64,000 nt of DNA from Paenibacillus contaminans (GTDB taxonomy: Bacteria; Bacillota; Bacilli; Paenibacillales; NBRC-103111). Each line of letters starts with the position of its first letter. The stretch's first letter is position 1. Shown here piece after piece: positions 1 to 8,778 of this stretch. The stretch lies in contig NZ_QMFB01000005.1 in NCBI RefSeq assembly GCF_003285015.1, positions 186,001 to 250,000 of the forward strand, in the 5' to 3' direction. The position numbers and the translations under genes are program-made. The notes under the pieces were generated by a model that saw nothing but the letters and a program-made list of their open reading frames with translations, did not search any database and was not told the origin of the DNA.

Positions 1-74
1 CATACCGCCGCTCGACTCTATTGTTTAGGGCAGGACGCGCGTCCCCCTAACTACAATACAAAGGTGGTTGAACA
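1..74. other. window edge, leader of first operon
   Basis: These bases hold no gene of their own. A 12-bp perfect palindrome (GGACGCGCGTCC, 33-44) and a ribosome binding site (AAAGGTGG, 60-67) precede the ATG at 75. The promoter of the first operon presumably lies further upstream, outside the window. Confidence 0.5.
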
Positions 75-1391
75 ATGTCCCAAACCAATTTTGCGAGAAA
101 AAAACCGATCGCAGTCTTCATCGTTTTGCTTGCTCTCCTTGTGAGCGCTTGCTCGAATTCCGGTACGACCGGCAATGGCTCGAGCAGCAGTCCTGAAGGC
201 TCCGCCAAAGGCAAAAAAGCCGTATCCCTTACGTACGCCGCCTGGTATCAGCCTTATGCGGATTGGATTACCGAAAGAGCTGTAGCTTATCAGAAGCTCC
301 ATCCCGAGTTGGACTTCAAAGTAACGACAAACGTATTCCCATGGGCCAACTACTGGGAGAAGCTGCTCGCGCAAGCGGCCGGCAAAGATTTGCCGGATAT
401 TTTCGATATGAACGGTCCGAATTTCGCCGATTATGTCACCAAGGGGCAGCTCTCCAGCTTGACGCCTTATATTACAAGCAACAATTATAACGAAGCCGAT
501 TTCGTTACTTCCATCCAAGACTTGTACAAATATAAAAACGAGCCGTACGGCATTTCGGCGGCTATGGACGGAAACGGCATTTTTTATAACAAAAAAATAT
601 TCGACGACAATAAAATCCCCTATCCGGACGATACATGGGACACTAATAAATTCCGCGAAGTGGCGAAGCAGCTGACGAAGCCGGGAAGCGTCTGGGGAAC
701 CGCGGTCTCTCTGGATGTGCTCAGCGCCCAAAATTGGCTGCTCTCGAACGGCGGCAAAATATACAATGACGACAAAACCGCATCGCTGCTGGAATCCAAA
801 GAAAATATCGACACCTTGCAGTGGCTGCAGGATCTCGTCTTCGTCGACAAATCGGCTCCCGACAAAACGGCCGCTCCCGACGGCAACCTTGTCAATCTGT
901 TCATCGCCGGCAAAATCGCCATGCTCCCGACCGGCAGCTCTCTTGTCGGAACACTGAAGAGCTCGGACGCCACGATCGATTGGGATGTCGCCCCTTGGCC
1001 GAAGGGCTCGCAAGGCATTAAAGTCGTGACCCACGGACCGGCTCGCGTCGTTGCCGCCAACAGCAAGCATAAGGACGTCGCGGCCGATTTCGTTCTGTTC
1101 CTCGGGCAGAAGGATAGTCTGGTCGAGTTTTCCAAATCGAACATCAGCAGCCGCAAAGATTTGCAGAGCAATTTCATTCAGTTCAATCCCGATAAAAATT
1201 TGAAGGCGCTGATCGACTCCACCGCATTGGCCACCATTTATCCGGCTACGACGAATTTTTCGCTATGGAACAACGAGGCGACGAAACAGGGCGATCTCCT
1301 CTTGCTGAACCAGACCAAACCGGCAGACGCGCTGAAGGCGGTCAGCGTCAAATTGACCGAAGCGCTGAAAGCTACGAATAGCGGGAAATAA
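75..1391 (+). CDS. sugar ABC transporter substrate-binding lipoprotein
   Basis: 438-residue extracellular solute-binding protein, family 1 type, that should capture a sugar or oligosaccharide outside the membrane and hand it to the two permeases downstream. The N-terminus has charged residues (RKK), a hydrophobic stretch and a lipobox (LVSAC, Cys 26), then a Ser/Gly-rich linker, so the mature protein is lipid-anchored. The body shows the usual family pattern: a YEKL-like helix, DIFDMNGPNF, GIFYNKKIF, and a conserved NGGKIYND-type segment. The ATG at 75 follows a good Shine-Dalgarno sequence. It is the first gene of a three-gene operon, 3 bp from the next gene. There is no regulator or catabolic enzyme beside it, so the substrate cannot be named. 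Confidence 0.93.
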   Translation: MSQTNFARKKPIAVFIVLLALLVSACSNSGTTGNGSSSSPEGSAKGKKAVSLTYAAWYQPYADWITERAVAYQKLHPELDFKVTTNVFPWANYWEKLLAQAAGKDLPDIFDMNGPNFADYVTKGQLSSLTPYITSNNYNEADFVTSIQDLYKYKNEPYGISAAMDGNGIFYNKKIFDDNKIPYPDDTWDTNKFREVAKQLTKPGSVWGTAVSLDVLSAQNWLLSNGGKIYNDDKTASLLESKENIDTLQWLQDLVFVDKSAPDKTAAPDGNLVNLFIAGKIAMLPTGSSLVGTLKSSDATIDWDVAPWPKGSQGIKVVTHGPARVVAANSKHKDVAADFVLFLGQKDSLVEFSKSNISSRKDLQSNFIQFNPDKNLKALIDSTALATIYPATTNFSLWNNEATKQGDLLLLNQTKPADALKAVSVKLTEALKATNSGK

Positions 1392-1394
1392 TCC

Positions 1395-2318
1395 ATGCCT
1401 AGTCCGCTTGAGCTTCAAACGCATAAATCCGTAAAAAGAGGAATTCCGGCTTTCCGGCGGGATACGTTCTGGGCGTGGGGGATGTTGTCCCCTACGCTGG
1501 CCGGACTCCTTCTTTTTCTATGGGGGCCTCTCCTGTATGCCGTTGCCCTGGGTTTTTATCAATGGGATATATTGACCCCTAAAGTGTTCGTAGGCGCAGA
1601 AAACTATCTCAAGCTGTTCCGCGACCCTATGTTTTATCACTCGCTTAAAATTACCTGTTATTATGTGCTGCTGTTCGTTCCTTCGACAGTCGCCGTATCG
1701 CTCGTGCTGGCCGTGCTGCTTAATAAAATCCGGTTCGCGGTTTTCTTCCGGACGTTGTTCTTTATGCCCTCCGTCAGCATGACCGTCGCCACATCGCTCG
1801 TTTGGCTGCTTATCTACAATCCGCAATACGGCCTGATCAACTCGGCGCTCGACTTGTTCGGCTTGCAAAAGCCGGGCTGGATTTACGATCCCCAGCTTGT
1901 CGTGCCTTCCATCGCCTTGATGGCGTTGTGGTCCGGCTCGGGGTATACCGCCATTTTTTATTTGGCGGCGCTGCAGAACATCCCGAGGGATGTGTACGAA
2001 GCCGCCGAAATCGACGGAGCGACAGCCTGGCGGAAGCTTTGGAATATAACCGTTCCGCTTGTGTCGCCGACAACCTTTTTCCTCTTGATCGTCAATCTGA
2101 TCGGCTCCTTCCAGGCATTCGACACGTTCTACGTCATGACCAAAGGCGGGCCCGGCGATTCGTCGACTACACTCTTGTACTACATTTATGAGAACGCCTT
2201 CCGCAGCTACAATATCGGATATGCCAGCTCTTTGTCGACCGTGCTGTTTCTCGTCATCATTCTGATTACGATCGTCCAATTCCAGCTGCAAAAAAAATGG
2301 GTGTTTTATGAACGATAA
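1395..2318 (+). CDS. carbohydrate ABC transporter permease, MalF/UgpA type
   Basis: 307-residue inner-membrane permease with about six hydrophobic helices after a short cytoplasmic N-terminus. The EAA loop that docks the ATPase is plain: EAAEIDGATAWRKLWNITVP, about residues 200-219. This marks a CUT1-type sugar importer permease. It sits 3 bp after the binding-protein gene and 15 bp before the second permease, so the three are one operon. No ATP-binding subunit follows; in Firmicutes many such importers share an MsmX-type ATPase encoded elsewhere (family knowledge). Confidence 0.94.
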   Translation: MPSPLELQTHKSVKRGIPAFRRDTFWAWGMLSPTLAGLLLFLWGPLLYAVALGFYQWDILTPKVFVGAENYLKLFRDPMFYHSLKITCYYVLLFVPSTVAVSLVLAVLLNKIRFAVFFRTLFFMPSVSMTVATSLVWLLIYNPQYGLINSALDLFGLQKPGWIYDPQLVVPSIALMALWSGSGYTAIFYLAALQNIPRDVYEAAEIDGATAWRKLWNITVPLVSPTTFFLLIVNLIGSFQAFDTFYVMTKGGPGDSSTTLLYYIYENAFRSYNIGYASSLSTVLFLVIILITIVQFQLQKKWVFYER

Positions 2319-2333
2319 GGAGGGGGAAACCCG

Positions 2334-3158
2334 ATGCCGGCCGCCAAAATTACCGGAAAAATCGCGCTTTACGTCGTAGTTTCCGCCATTTCTATTGGCA
2401 TGACCATCCCGTTTCTCTATATGCTGACGTCTTCGATGAAGACGACTCCCGAAACGCTGCAATTCCCGCCCGTATGGCTCCCCAAAGCGTGGATCTGGGA
2501 GAACTACATTCAGATCTGGAAGCAAACCGAGCTGTTCCAATGGTTCCGCAATTCGCTGTTCGTCGCCTCGGCGCGGGTGGCGTCGCAGGTCGTCACTTGC
2601 TCGCTTGCGGCTTACGCTTTCTCCTTCCTGCATTTCCGGGGCAAGCATATCGTGTTTCTCTGCACGCTGGCCGTGCTGATGGTGCCTCATCAAGTCGTCA
2701 TCATTCCGCAGTTCCTGCTGCTCAAGGAATTCGGCTGGCTCGACAGCTTCAAGGGTTTGATCATTCCGTCCATGGTCGGGGCGTTCTCCATCTTTTTGTT
2801 CCGCCAGTCATTCATGACGATACCCTCGGAAATGATCGAAGCGGCCAAGCTCGACGGCTGCAATCCTTTGTCGACGCTCGTGCGCATCGTTATGCCCAAT
2901 TCCAAGCCGGTGCTGACGACGATGATTCTCGTGACGTTTCTGTCGCACTGGAACGACTTCATGTGGCCGCTCATCATCACCAAGTCCAAAACGATGATGG
3001 TGCTGCCGGTCGGCATGGCCAACATGGTCGGCGAATTCGGCACCGATTGGCCCATGCTGATGACCGCCGCGACCTACGCCACCCTTCCGATCATCGTGCT
3101 GTTCGTGTTCGGACAGCGCTATTTCGTCGAAGGCATGCTGACGGCGGGGATTAAGTAG
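2334..3158 (+). CDS. carbohydrate ABC transporter permease, MalG/UgpE type
   Basis: 274-residue permease, partner of the preceding MalF-like protein. It begins with a membrane helix, has the typical TSSMKTTPE periplasmic-side motif after helix 1 and an EAA loop (EAAKLDGCNPLSTLVRIVMP, about residues 184-203). A strong ribosome binding site (AAGGAGGGGG) lies just before the ATG. It ends in the family-typical RYFVEGMLTAGIK. Last gene of the operon: a long stem-loop follows about 70 bp downstream. Confidence 0.94.
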   Translation: MPAAKITGKIALYVVVSAISIGMTIPFLYMLTSSMKTTPETLQFPPVWLPKAWIWENYIQIWKQTELFQWFRNSLFVASARVASQVVTCSLAAYAFSFLHFRGKHIVFLCTLAVLMVPHQVVIIPQFLLLKEFGWLDSFKGLIIPSMVGAFSIFLFRQSFMTIPSEMIEAAKLDGCNPLSTLVRIVMPNSKPVLTTMILVTFLSHWNDFMWPLIITKSKTMMVLPVGMANMVGEFGTDWPMLMTAATYATLPIIVLFVFGQRYFVEGMLTAGIK

Positions 3159-3230
3159 TTGTTGGAGTGCAGAGTCAGGCCTGCGACTTAATGGAGCTGA
3201 CCGGAAGGTAAATGCGGAATGGGCAGTCCT

Positions 3231-3284
3231 AGACAGAGAAGCCTCCAAACCACTGCTATCGTGCGGATGGGGGCTTCTCTGTCT
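3231..3284 (+). terminator. long stem-loop after first ABC operon
   Basis: A 13-bp perfect inverted repeat (AGACAGAGAAGCC at 3231-3243 against GGCTTCTCTGTCT at 3272-3284) closes the operon. There is no T-run after it, so it may be a 3'-end stabilising hairpin rather than a classical intrinsic terminator. Confidence 0.5.
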
Positions 3285-3340
3285 GCTAATTGAGAAAATG
3301 ATATTGGGAACGCCCTCATGTCGATGCCCGGCCTAGGCCT

Positions 3341-3530
3341 AGATGGAAAAACTCCAGTTATTTTTTCTGAAAAAGTGAAAAATCGGCATCTACATGGAAA
3401 TACTGCAGCTATTTTTGTTGATTCTATCAAAAAATAGCCGAAACGATGAAAATACCTTCACATTTTCCATCTAATTGCTTCAAAAGGGGTGACGGCAGGG
3501 AAATAGATGTAGAATTTCCAGTTTCCCTAC
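3341..3530. repeat. dispersed intergenic repeat, copy 1
   Basis: AT-rich non-coding stretch that aligns along its whole length, in the same orientation, with 33641-33825. Shared landmarks in order: a TGGAA..ACT.CAGTTA segment, AAAAATCGG, TACATGGAAA.ACTGCAG.TATTTTTGTTGATT, GACGAAACGA/GCCGAAACGA, CATTTTCCATCTA, and AAATAGATGTA..TTTCCA. The first two segments are themselves related, giving an internal direct repeat about 50 bp apart. No open frame runs through it. It fills most of the 500-bp gap after the first operon. Confidence 0.75.
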
Positions 3531-3659
3531 CATTTGATGGCCATTTGGTTAAGCCCTTTTCTTTACCAGGTACCGAGTGTTTCCACTAATCATCTCTCCG
3601 GACTGCGTTCCACCCTATTTTTGGTATAATGAAGATAACATCTCTGGCAGTGCGCAGCT

Positions 3660-4055
3660 TTGGGGTTGAAGGCCCAAAAGATGGATCACCGGCTGGTAAA
3701 TTGGCTGATGTTCATTAACGGCACACCCAAAGACAGATGGGAGGAATTAGCAATGGATACACCAGGCTTGAAAAAGGCGATGACGACACTGGAGTTTCTT
3801 AGTCAGAATAAAGAGGCGCGAATGCTTTACGAGATGAGGAAAAAAGCGCTTCTTGATGAACGTTCCGCGTTGGATTATGCGGAAACGCGAGGACGAGAGG
3901 AAGGCAAGCTGGAAGGTAAGTTGGAAGGCAAAGCAGAGAGAGATAAAGAAATTGTAGCAAGCATGTTGAAAAAAGGCTTATCTATTTCACTTATTGCTGA
4001 AGTGACAGGCTTGTCTTCTACGGACATTGAAGAGCTAGACAAGCGGCTGCAATGA
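3660..4055 (+). pseudogene. C-terminal remnant of Rpn-family (YhgA-like) nuclease/transposase
   Basis: 131 residues matching only the C-terminal part of Rpn/PD-(D/E)XK transposase-family proteins: a NWLMFING helix region, a KAMTTLEFLSQNKEARMLYEMRKKALLDE segment, the lysine/glutamate repeat GREEGKLEGKLEGKAERDKE, and a terminal HTH-like tail (SLIAEVTGLSSTDIEELDK). The family is usually about 280-320 residues with an N-terminal nuclease domain, which is missing here; the DNA upstream gives no continuation. The frame opens with TTG at 3660; the first ATG is at 3681. Probably a decayed gene, though a short product could still be made. A TATAAT at 3625-3630 lies upstream. Confidence 0.7.
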
Positions 4056-4087
4056 GAACCTAAGAGTATAAACCAGCTCCACGCAAA

Positions 4088-4132
4088 AAAAAGCTTTCGA
4101 CTCCACTTTACCTGTGGATTTGAAAGCTTTTT
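4088..4132. terminator. bidirectional intrinsic terminator
   Basis: AAAAAGCTTTC (4088-4098) pairs with GAAAGCTTTTT (4122-4132), with an inner CTCCAC/GTGGA pairing. A-run on the left and T-run on the right let it work on both strands, between the Rpn remnant (+) and the BNR enzyme operon (-). Confidence 0.85.
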
Positions 4133-4142
4133 ATTTGACCAT

Positions 4143-5237
4143 CTAAGACATAAACTCCGACAGTTTAACTTTTCGTATGCGAAGTCTTCGTAGGCAGAAG
4201 CCTTCATCCGCATGTCCAGCGGCATAAGCCAGTAATACGGAATCATCAACGAAATGAATAGCGGTATAACAATATCCCGATCGCTCGTTTGTCTCCATGG
4301 CAAATTCCTCTTCCCAAGTCTTTCCTTCATCGCGGCTGATCGCTCCGACAAGCGGCGAACGTCCCCCGGAATGTCGCTCATAAATGCGTGTTTGATAAGT
4401 CGGAATTGGGTTCCAAACAGCCAATAGGACGTTATTCTTTTGTTGGATCCGCTTCATGGAAAGCGGTGAACTGGGCGAAGTGAATATCGAGGGCGTCGGC
4501 ACACTCCAGGTCTCCCCTCCATCAACCGAAAACGACTCGTATTGCCGGCCAAGATCCGTTCGGATCCAAGCCCAGAGCGTGCCATTCATCAGCTCGACGA
4601 CTCCAGGCTCGTCGAAGCCCGCTTCCGACCATGCAACAGGAAGAGCATGAAAGGAGCGAGACTCCCGCCATGTAACGCCATCATCATCGGACAGGCAAAA
4701 CATCAGCATCGCGCGAGGATCCCATGAACCTAAATCTGCCGTATTGTTACCCTGCATCCGAAAATAACATGCCGGTACGACCAGTCTCCCGCTTGATAGT
4801 CGAATCACCCGATCATTATTGACGTTATAATATCCCGGCCCCGGCATACAGCAAACCGCTTCGCTCCAAGTTTTCCCTTCATCCGATGACCTTCGTAAAT
4901 AAAGCCTGGTATCATGAAAGCCATATCGAATCAAATGGAATAACCCGATATCCTCGTTTGCAAGACGCAGTAAGCTAACGCTCATTATATTCAAAGCATC
5001 ATATTCTGTCGGGCTTGCGATGATCTCATCCTCGGACCAACTATTCCCTTGGTCAGACGAATACCTTTTGGCGATTAAAGCAAAAGCATAATCGTCTTCG
5101 GTTTCGCCTACAAAGCGGCTATAAACGAACATCAATCGGCCGTCTTTCAAGTCTATAAAAGAACCCTCGCTATTGCGCGGATTATCCTCCGTCGGAGAAA
5201 GCTCCATTACGACTTTTCCGAATGTTCCATTCCTCAT
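4143..5237 (-). CDS. cytoplasmic BNR-repeat sialidase-like enzyme 1
   Basis: 364 residues from the ATG at 5237, chosen over an upstream TTG at 5252 because GGAGG lies 8 bp before it. Six-bladed beta-propeller of the sialidase superfamily (BNR_2 type). Five Asp-box motifs are visible: SSDQGNSWS, SSDEGKTWS, SDDDGVTWR, SVDGGETWS and SRDEGKTWE. NPRNSEGSF near the N-terminus and CCMPGPGYYNVNNDRVIRL in the middle are shared with the paralogue at 20781-21872. No signal peptide, so it acts in the cytoplasm, presumably on a product brought in by the importer encoded upstream in the same operon. A classical FRIP motif of secreted sialidases is absent; true sialidase activity is only one possibility. 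Last gene before the shared terminator. Confidence 0.85.
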   Translation of the reverse strand: MRNGTFGKVVMELSPTEDNPRNSEGSFIDLKDGRLMFVYSRFVGETEDDYAFALIAKRYSSDQGNSWSEDEIIASPTEYDALNIMSVSLLRLANEDIGLFHLIRYGFHDTRLYLRRSSDEGKTWSEAVCCMPGPGYYNVNNDRVIRLSSGRLVVPACYFRMQGNNTADLGSWDPRAMLMFCLSDDDGVTWRESRSFHALPVAWSEAGFDEPGVVELMNGTLWAWIRTDLGRQYESFSVDGGETWSVPTPSIFTSPSSPLSMKRIQQKNNVLLAVWNPIPTYQTRIYERHSGGRSPLVGAISRDEGKTWEEEFAMETNERSGYCYTAIHFVDDSVLLAYAAGHADEGFCLRRLRIRKVKLSEFMS

Positions 5238-5274
5238 CCTGAAAACCTCCAATGTAATCTGTGCATTGAACCGT

Positions 5275-6093
5275 CTACATCTTTACCGAACCGGAGGACA
5301 AGCCTTCAACAAACTGTTTACTGGCAAACGCAAACAACAACACGAGCGGCACTGATGCAATGGCATAACCTGCGAACAACGAGCCGTAGTCCGTCTGTTT
5401 TTGGGTGAAATAAAGGAGTCCGACAGGTATGGGCTGAAGCTTGATGCTGTTCATCACCATGATCGGCCACACATATTCGTTCCAGGTCGATAAAATATTT
5501 AACATCGCCAATGTCCCGATTATGGGCTTCGACAACGGCACGACGATACTAAGCAGAACTTTGGCCTCCCCTGCACCGTCCATTCTCGCCGCTTCAAACA
5601 TCTCTTCCGACAAAGATGCAAAGAAAGAGCGTAATACGAAGATACAAAACACTTGACCCCCGGCAATATACGGCCCCCATAATCCAAGCCAGTTGTTGAG
5701 GATATGCAGTTTGATAACAATCCCAAAAAGCGGCACTAAGGTTAGAACGCTCGGAATCATCAATAAGGAAATAATCAAAAAGTAGATCTGTTCCTTGAGG
5801 AAAAACCGCATTCGGGCAAGCGGATAAGCGGCTAGACAGGAAACGATAATCACGCCGACGACAGTTACACCGCTTATGATAAAGCTATTTAAGATAAATC
5901 TCTGAATCTGATGCCAGGCTTCCGTGTAGTTTTCCAGATGCAGCGGAAACGTGAGTACCCAACGGTGGGTCGCAAACTGTTTGGCATCCTTAAAAGAGAT
6001 CAGCACCAGCATGATAAACGGAATGAACGTCAGAAGTCCAAGGGCAGCTAGAACGACATGTTTAATCCCTGAACGATAGGTTAACTTATTCAT
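5275..6093 (-). CDS. carbohydrate ABC transporter permease, MalG type
   Basis: 272-residue membrane permease. An N-terminal helix (VVLAALGLLTFIPFIMLVLISF) is followed by KDAKQFATHRW, and the EAA loop reads EAARMDGAGEAKVLLSIVVPLSKP. Ends in KQFVEGLSSGSVKM, the usual C-terminus. ATG preceded by AGAGAGGT. It lies 15 bp after its MalF partner and about 37 bp before the BNR gene, so importer and enzyme are transcribed together. Confidence 0.93.
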   Translation of the reverse strand: MNKLTYRSGIKHVVLAALGLLTFIPFIMLVLISFKDAKQFATHRWVLTFPLHLENYTEAWHQIQRFILNSFIISGVTVVGVIIVSCLAAYPLARMRFFLKEQIYFLIISLLMIPSVLTLVPLFGIVIKLHILNNWLGLWGPYIAGGQVFCIFVLRSFFASLSEEMFEAARMDGAGEAKVLLSIVVPLSKPIIGTLAMLNILSTWNEYVWPIMVMNSIKLQPIPVGLLYFTQKQTDYGSLFAGYAIASVPLVLLFAFASKQFVEGLSSGSVKM

Positions 6094-6108
6094 GGTCTCT
6101 TACCTCTC

Positions 6109-7071
6109 TTAATTCTGATCGAACTCCGTGGACGATTTCAGAAATGTATTGTTGATCACCGTGAGGATGAAAATCATAATAAATAACACGACGCCAATCG
6201 CACACGCGAACCCCATCTGACTATTGGTCACCGCTTCGCGATACATGATATAACCTGGAACGGTTGTCGTATTAGCCGGCCCTCCATTGGTAAGAACGAG
6301 CTGCAGACTAAACGTTTGCAGCACCGAAATAATCGTTAAAATCATGATCAGTTTGATTTGCGACATAATTAGCGGCAGCTCTATCCGGAAAAATAATGTC
6401 GTTCCGTTCGCTCCGTCTACAATTGCTGCCTCTCGCAGAGAAACCGGTATGCTTTGGAAACCGGCCAAATAGATCAATACGGAAACGCCCGAAATCCAAG
6501 GAAAGCCAACTAACAATAGCGATGGGAGCGCCATTTTCATGCTTGCCAGCCATAACGGCAAATGTTCGTCGGGGACGCCTATGGCAGCGAGAAAGGAATT
6601 CAACAAGCCAACATCCGGGTTTAAGATAAACTTCCACAGCAAGATCGTCACCATGCCCGGCACCACCATCGGAAATACGAACAATAGCCGGTACATATTT
6701 TGCAGCTTGGCATGTTTGACTTTATAAATGAGCAAGGCAACCAAAAGCGGGGCTGTGAGCGCTGTGATCACATTAAACGCAGAGAACCAAAATAAATTCA
6801 GAAAAGCTCGGCGAAACTCATCCGAAGTAAAAATGATTTCAAAATTTTTAAAACCGATAATCTTCGCTGTCTGAAACCCGTCCCAATTCGTAAACGAATA
6901 ATAAAATGCGGATAACGCCGGGTAATAACTGAAGGTCATGATCAATAGAATCGTGGGCAGCAGAAATAAATAAGCTTTGATGGTAACTTTTATCTGTTTT
7001 CTTTTCTTGTCGTTTACTTGCCGATTCCTGTTGAGTTGAAGCGTCTTTGCATCCGAATAGGGCATGTTCAT
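6109..7071 (-). CDS. carbohydrate ABC transporter permease, MalF type
   Basis: About 320 residues from the ATG at 7071 (AGGAA six bases upstream); a TTG at 7086 and an ATG at 7065 are alternatives. A basic cytoplasmic N-terminus (NDKKRKQIK) precedes six membrane helices. The EAA loop is REAAIVDGANGTTLFFRIELP. TKxGGP-type segment LTNGGPANTTTV before the last helices is typical for the family. Second gene of the SBP-permease-permease-BNR operon. Confidence 0.92.
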   Translation of the reverse strand: MNMPYSDAKTLQLNRNRQVNDKKRKQIKVTIKAYLFLLPTILLIMTFSYYPALSAFYYSFTNWDGFQTAKIIGFKNFEIIFTSDEFRRAFLNLFWFSAFNVITALTAPLLVALLIYKVKHAKLQNMYRLLFVFPMVVPGMVTILLWKFILNPDVGLLNSFLAAIGVPDEHLPLWLASMKMALPSLLLVGFPWISGVSVLIYLAGFQSIPVSLREAAIVDGANGTTLFFRIELPLIMSQIKLIMILTIISVLQTFSLQLVLTNGGPANTTTVPGYIMYREAVTNSQMGFACAIGVVLFIMIFILTVINNTFLKSSTEFDQN

Positions 7072-7096
7072 CTTCCATTCCTGCAAAATTGATAAA

Positions 7097-7118
7097 GGGG
7101 CCTCCGTTTAGAAGCCCC
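7097..7118 (-). other. intercistronic stem-loop between binding-protein and permease genes
   Basis: On the minus strand GGGGCTTC and GAGGCCCC form an 8-bp stem with a 6-base loop (7097-7104 with 7111-7118), directly after the binding-protein stop codon. Such hairpins are known in maltose-type operons to keep the binding-protein message more abundant than the permease message; that role is inferred here. Confidence 0.5.
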
Positions 7119-7134
7119 AATTATGGATACCGGT

Positions 7135-8598
7135 CTATTTCAACCAGTCTGGATTAGCCTCTGCCATGCGGTCAGCTGCTTCTTTATAATATTTCATGAC
7201 TTCATCGGTAAACTTATCGATGGTCCAATCTCCATTAAGATAAAGCTGCATCGCGGCCTTCATTTTATCTTTGAACGGCGCATCAAGAAGCGCATGATAG
7301 CCCTGCATAATGGTTAGCGGGATCTCGTTTATAAACGGTTCCTGGCCCTCGGGCGTTTTCGCCCCAAGAATGTTCGGAATCGTCAAGCCTTCCGCCGAAA
7401 TCCGCGTCATATTGTCAGGACTGCCGAGAAACATTAGAAAATCCATAATAGCCGCCACTTTTTTCGGATCCTCTTGCTCCAAATAACCAGGTACCAACCA
7501 CTGTGCAGGCCCCCATGGCCCGTAGATTTTGGTTGCCTTGCCTGACGCGGCGGATGCAACATCCTGAGTAATAGCCGGGAAGCTGAACACCCCGAATTCA
7601 AATCCGAAATTTGATTTCTTCAAATAATCCGCATATTGATTTCCAGCCATAAACATGGCGGCTTTTCCGGATTCAAACATTTGTTCTTCATCGATTTGCG
7701 CATTAAAGCCTTTAGGCCATTGCTGCGACCATTCCTTCAGCAGCGTATACTCTTGCTTGACGACTTCCTTAAGGGGAAACTTTCCGTCCTTAATGGCTTT
7801 AACAGTCTCATTCGGCTCCAATCTGCCGTTACCGCTAGTATCGATATCCTTGATCTTATCGAGCATAAATTCGCTATGCATAATCGTATCGGCCCACGGA
7901 CCGGAAGAAGCGGACTCTGTGCTAAAAGCTATCGGTATGACCCCGGACGCTTTAATTTTCTCCTGTACCTCGATGAATGCAGTCCAAGTTTTCGGTACGG
8001 TTAAGCTAAGCTTGTCAAAGATCGTCTTGTTGTAATAAATACCTATCGCGACACCGTCCCCGGGAATGGTATACGCTTTACCGTCCGGTGCTCTGACGGC
8101 GTCAATAATGCCTGTCACAAATGTATCCTTCCAAATTTTATTATCGTTATATGGATTTGGTTTATTCAACCAAGGGTCCATCTGAAGAAACCAGCCTTTT
8201 TGATAGTTGGTCCACGTTTCCTCGAAATTCGTCCAGAAAATATCCGGCGCATCCTTGCTCAGCATTCTTGCTTGCAGCCATGCCTTGCGGTCAGGTGCCG
8301 TCACTTCTACAAACTCAATCTTGATGTTTGGTTTCAGCTTCGTATATTCGTCTGCCAACTCCTTCATTACCTTGTGTACGGCTGGATCCTTCGTCGTACT
8401 TTCCCGCGGCAAATAACCTTGCGGGTCAAACTTAATCGTCATTTCCTTAGCCGCCGTGTCCGGCGAGTTTGACGCTTGCCCCGTTGCCGACGGTTCGACC
8501 GATGAAGCCGGCGATGGAGTGCTTGAACACGCTGAAATCAATAACGATAAGGATAAAACCGATGCAGGTGCCAATCTTCTCAGCATAACCTTTCCCAT
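7135..8598 (-). CDS. sugar ABC transporter substrate-binding lipoprotein
   Basis: 487 residues from the ATG at 8598, chosen because AGGGGG lies 8 bases upstream and the signal peptide starts there; the open frame extends 90 bases further without a good start. Lipoprotein signal with lipobox LLISAC, then a Ser/Pro-rich linker. Typical solute-binding features: APDRKAWLQARMLSKDAPDIFWTN, GIYYNKTIFDKL, FESGKAAMFMAGNQYA. First gene of a four-gene operon (binding protein, two permeases, BNR enzyme). Its promoter carries direct-repeat operator A (8725-8759), so expression is probably activated by an AraC-type regulator, most simply the response regulator encoded immediately upstream. Confidence 0.92.
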   Translation of the reverse strand: MGKVMLRRLAPASVLSLSLLISACSSTPSPASSVEPSATGQASNSPDTAAKEMTIKFDPQGYLPRESTTKDPAVHKVMKELADEYTKLKPNIKIEFVEVTAPDRKAWLQARMLSKDAPDIFWTNFEETWTNYQKGWFLQMDPWLNKPNPYNDNKIWKDTFVTGIIDAVRAPDGKAYTIPGDGVAIGIYYNKTIFDKLSLTVPKTWTAFIEVQEKIKASGVIPIAFSTESASSGPWADTIMHSEFMLDKIKDIDTSGNGRLEPNETVKAIKDGKFPLKEVVKQEYTLLKEWSQQWPKGFNAQIDEEQMFESGKAAMFMAGNQYADYLKKSNFGFEFGVFSFPAITQDVASAASGKATKIYGPWGPAQWLVPGYLEQEDPKKVAAIMDFLMFLGSPDNMTRISAEGLTIPNILGAKTPEGQEPFINEIPLTIMQGYHALLDAPFKDKMKAAMQLYLNGDWTIDKFTDEVMKYYKEAADRMAEANPDWLK

Positions 8599-8696
8599 TC
8601 TTCGTTCCCCCTGTTTCATAATGTACGGTGAGGCGAATCGCGTACCGAAGGACCGCTTTTGCAAGTCCTTTCCATTTGCCCCTTTCACTTAGTCCA

Positions 8697-8759
8697 ATTA
8701 TAGCTTGGGAAGCGAATGCGACGAATAACTGCACTTGACATTGCTTTTCTGTAGTTGAC
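8697..8759 (-). promoter_or_regulatory. promoter with AraC-type direct-repeat operator, site A
   Basis: Read on the minus strand: GTCAACTACAGAAA and, 20 bp later, GTCAAGTGCAGTTA (8726-8739), then at once a poor -35 (TTCGTC, 8720-8725), 17 bp, and a perfect -10 (TATAAT, 8697-8702), about 100 bp upstream of the binding-protein ATG. The same arrangement recurs at sites B (18175-18238) and C (16965-17028). A weak -35 abutted by a two-half-site direct repeat is what an AraC-family activator promoter should look like. Confidence 0.75.
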
Positions 8760-8778
8760 CAGTTTGCCGATCGTACTT

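Noticed and set aside
33-44. GGACGCGCGTCC palindrome as an operator or recombination site
   Set aside because: Single occurrence of that length next to the window edge; a similar GGACGCGCGCG at 12171 is part of another hairpin. No support for function.
4143-5237. Classical secreted sialidase (GH33) for the BNR enzymes
   Set aside because: No signal peptide and no FRIP motif; only the Asp-box propeller pattern is supported, so I did not assign sialidase activity or a gene symbol.
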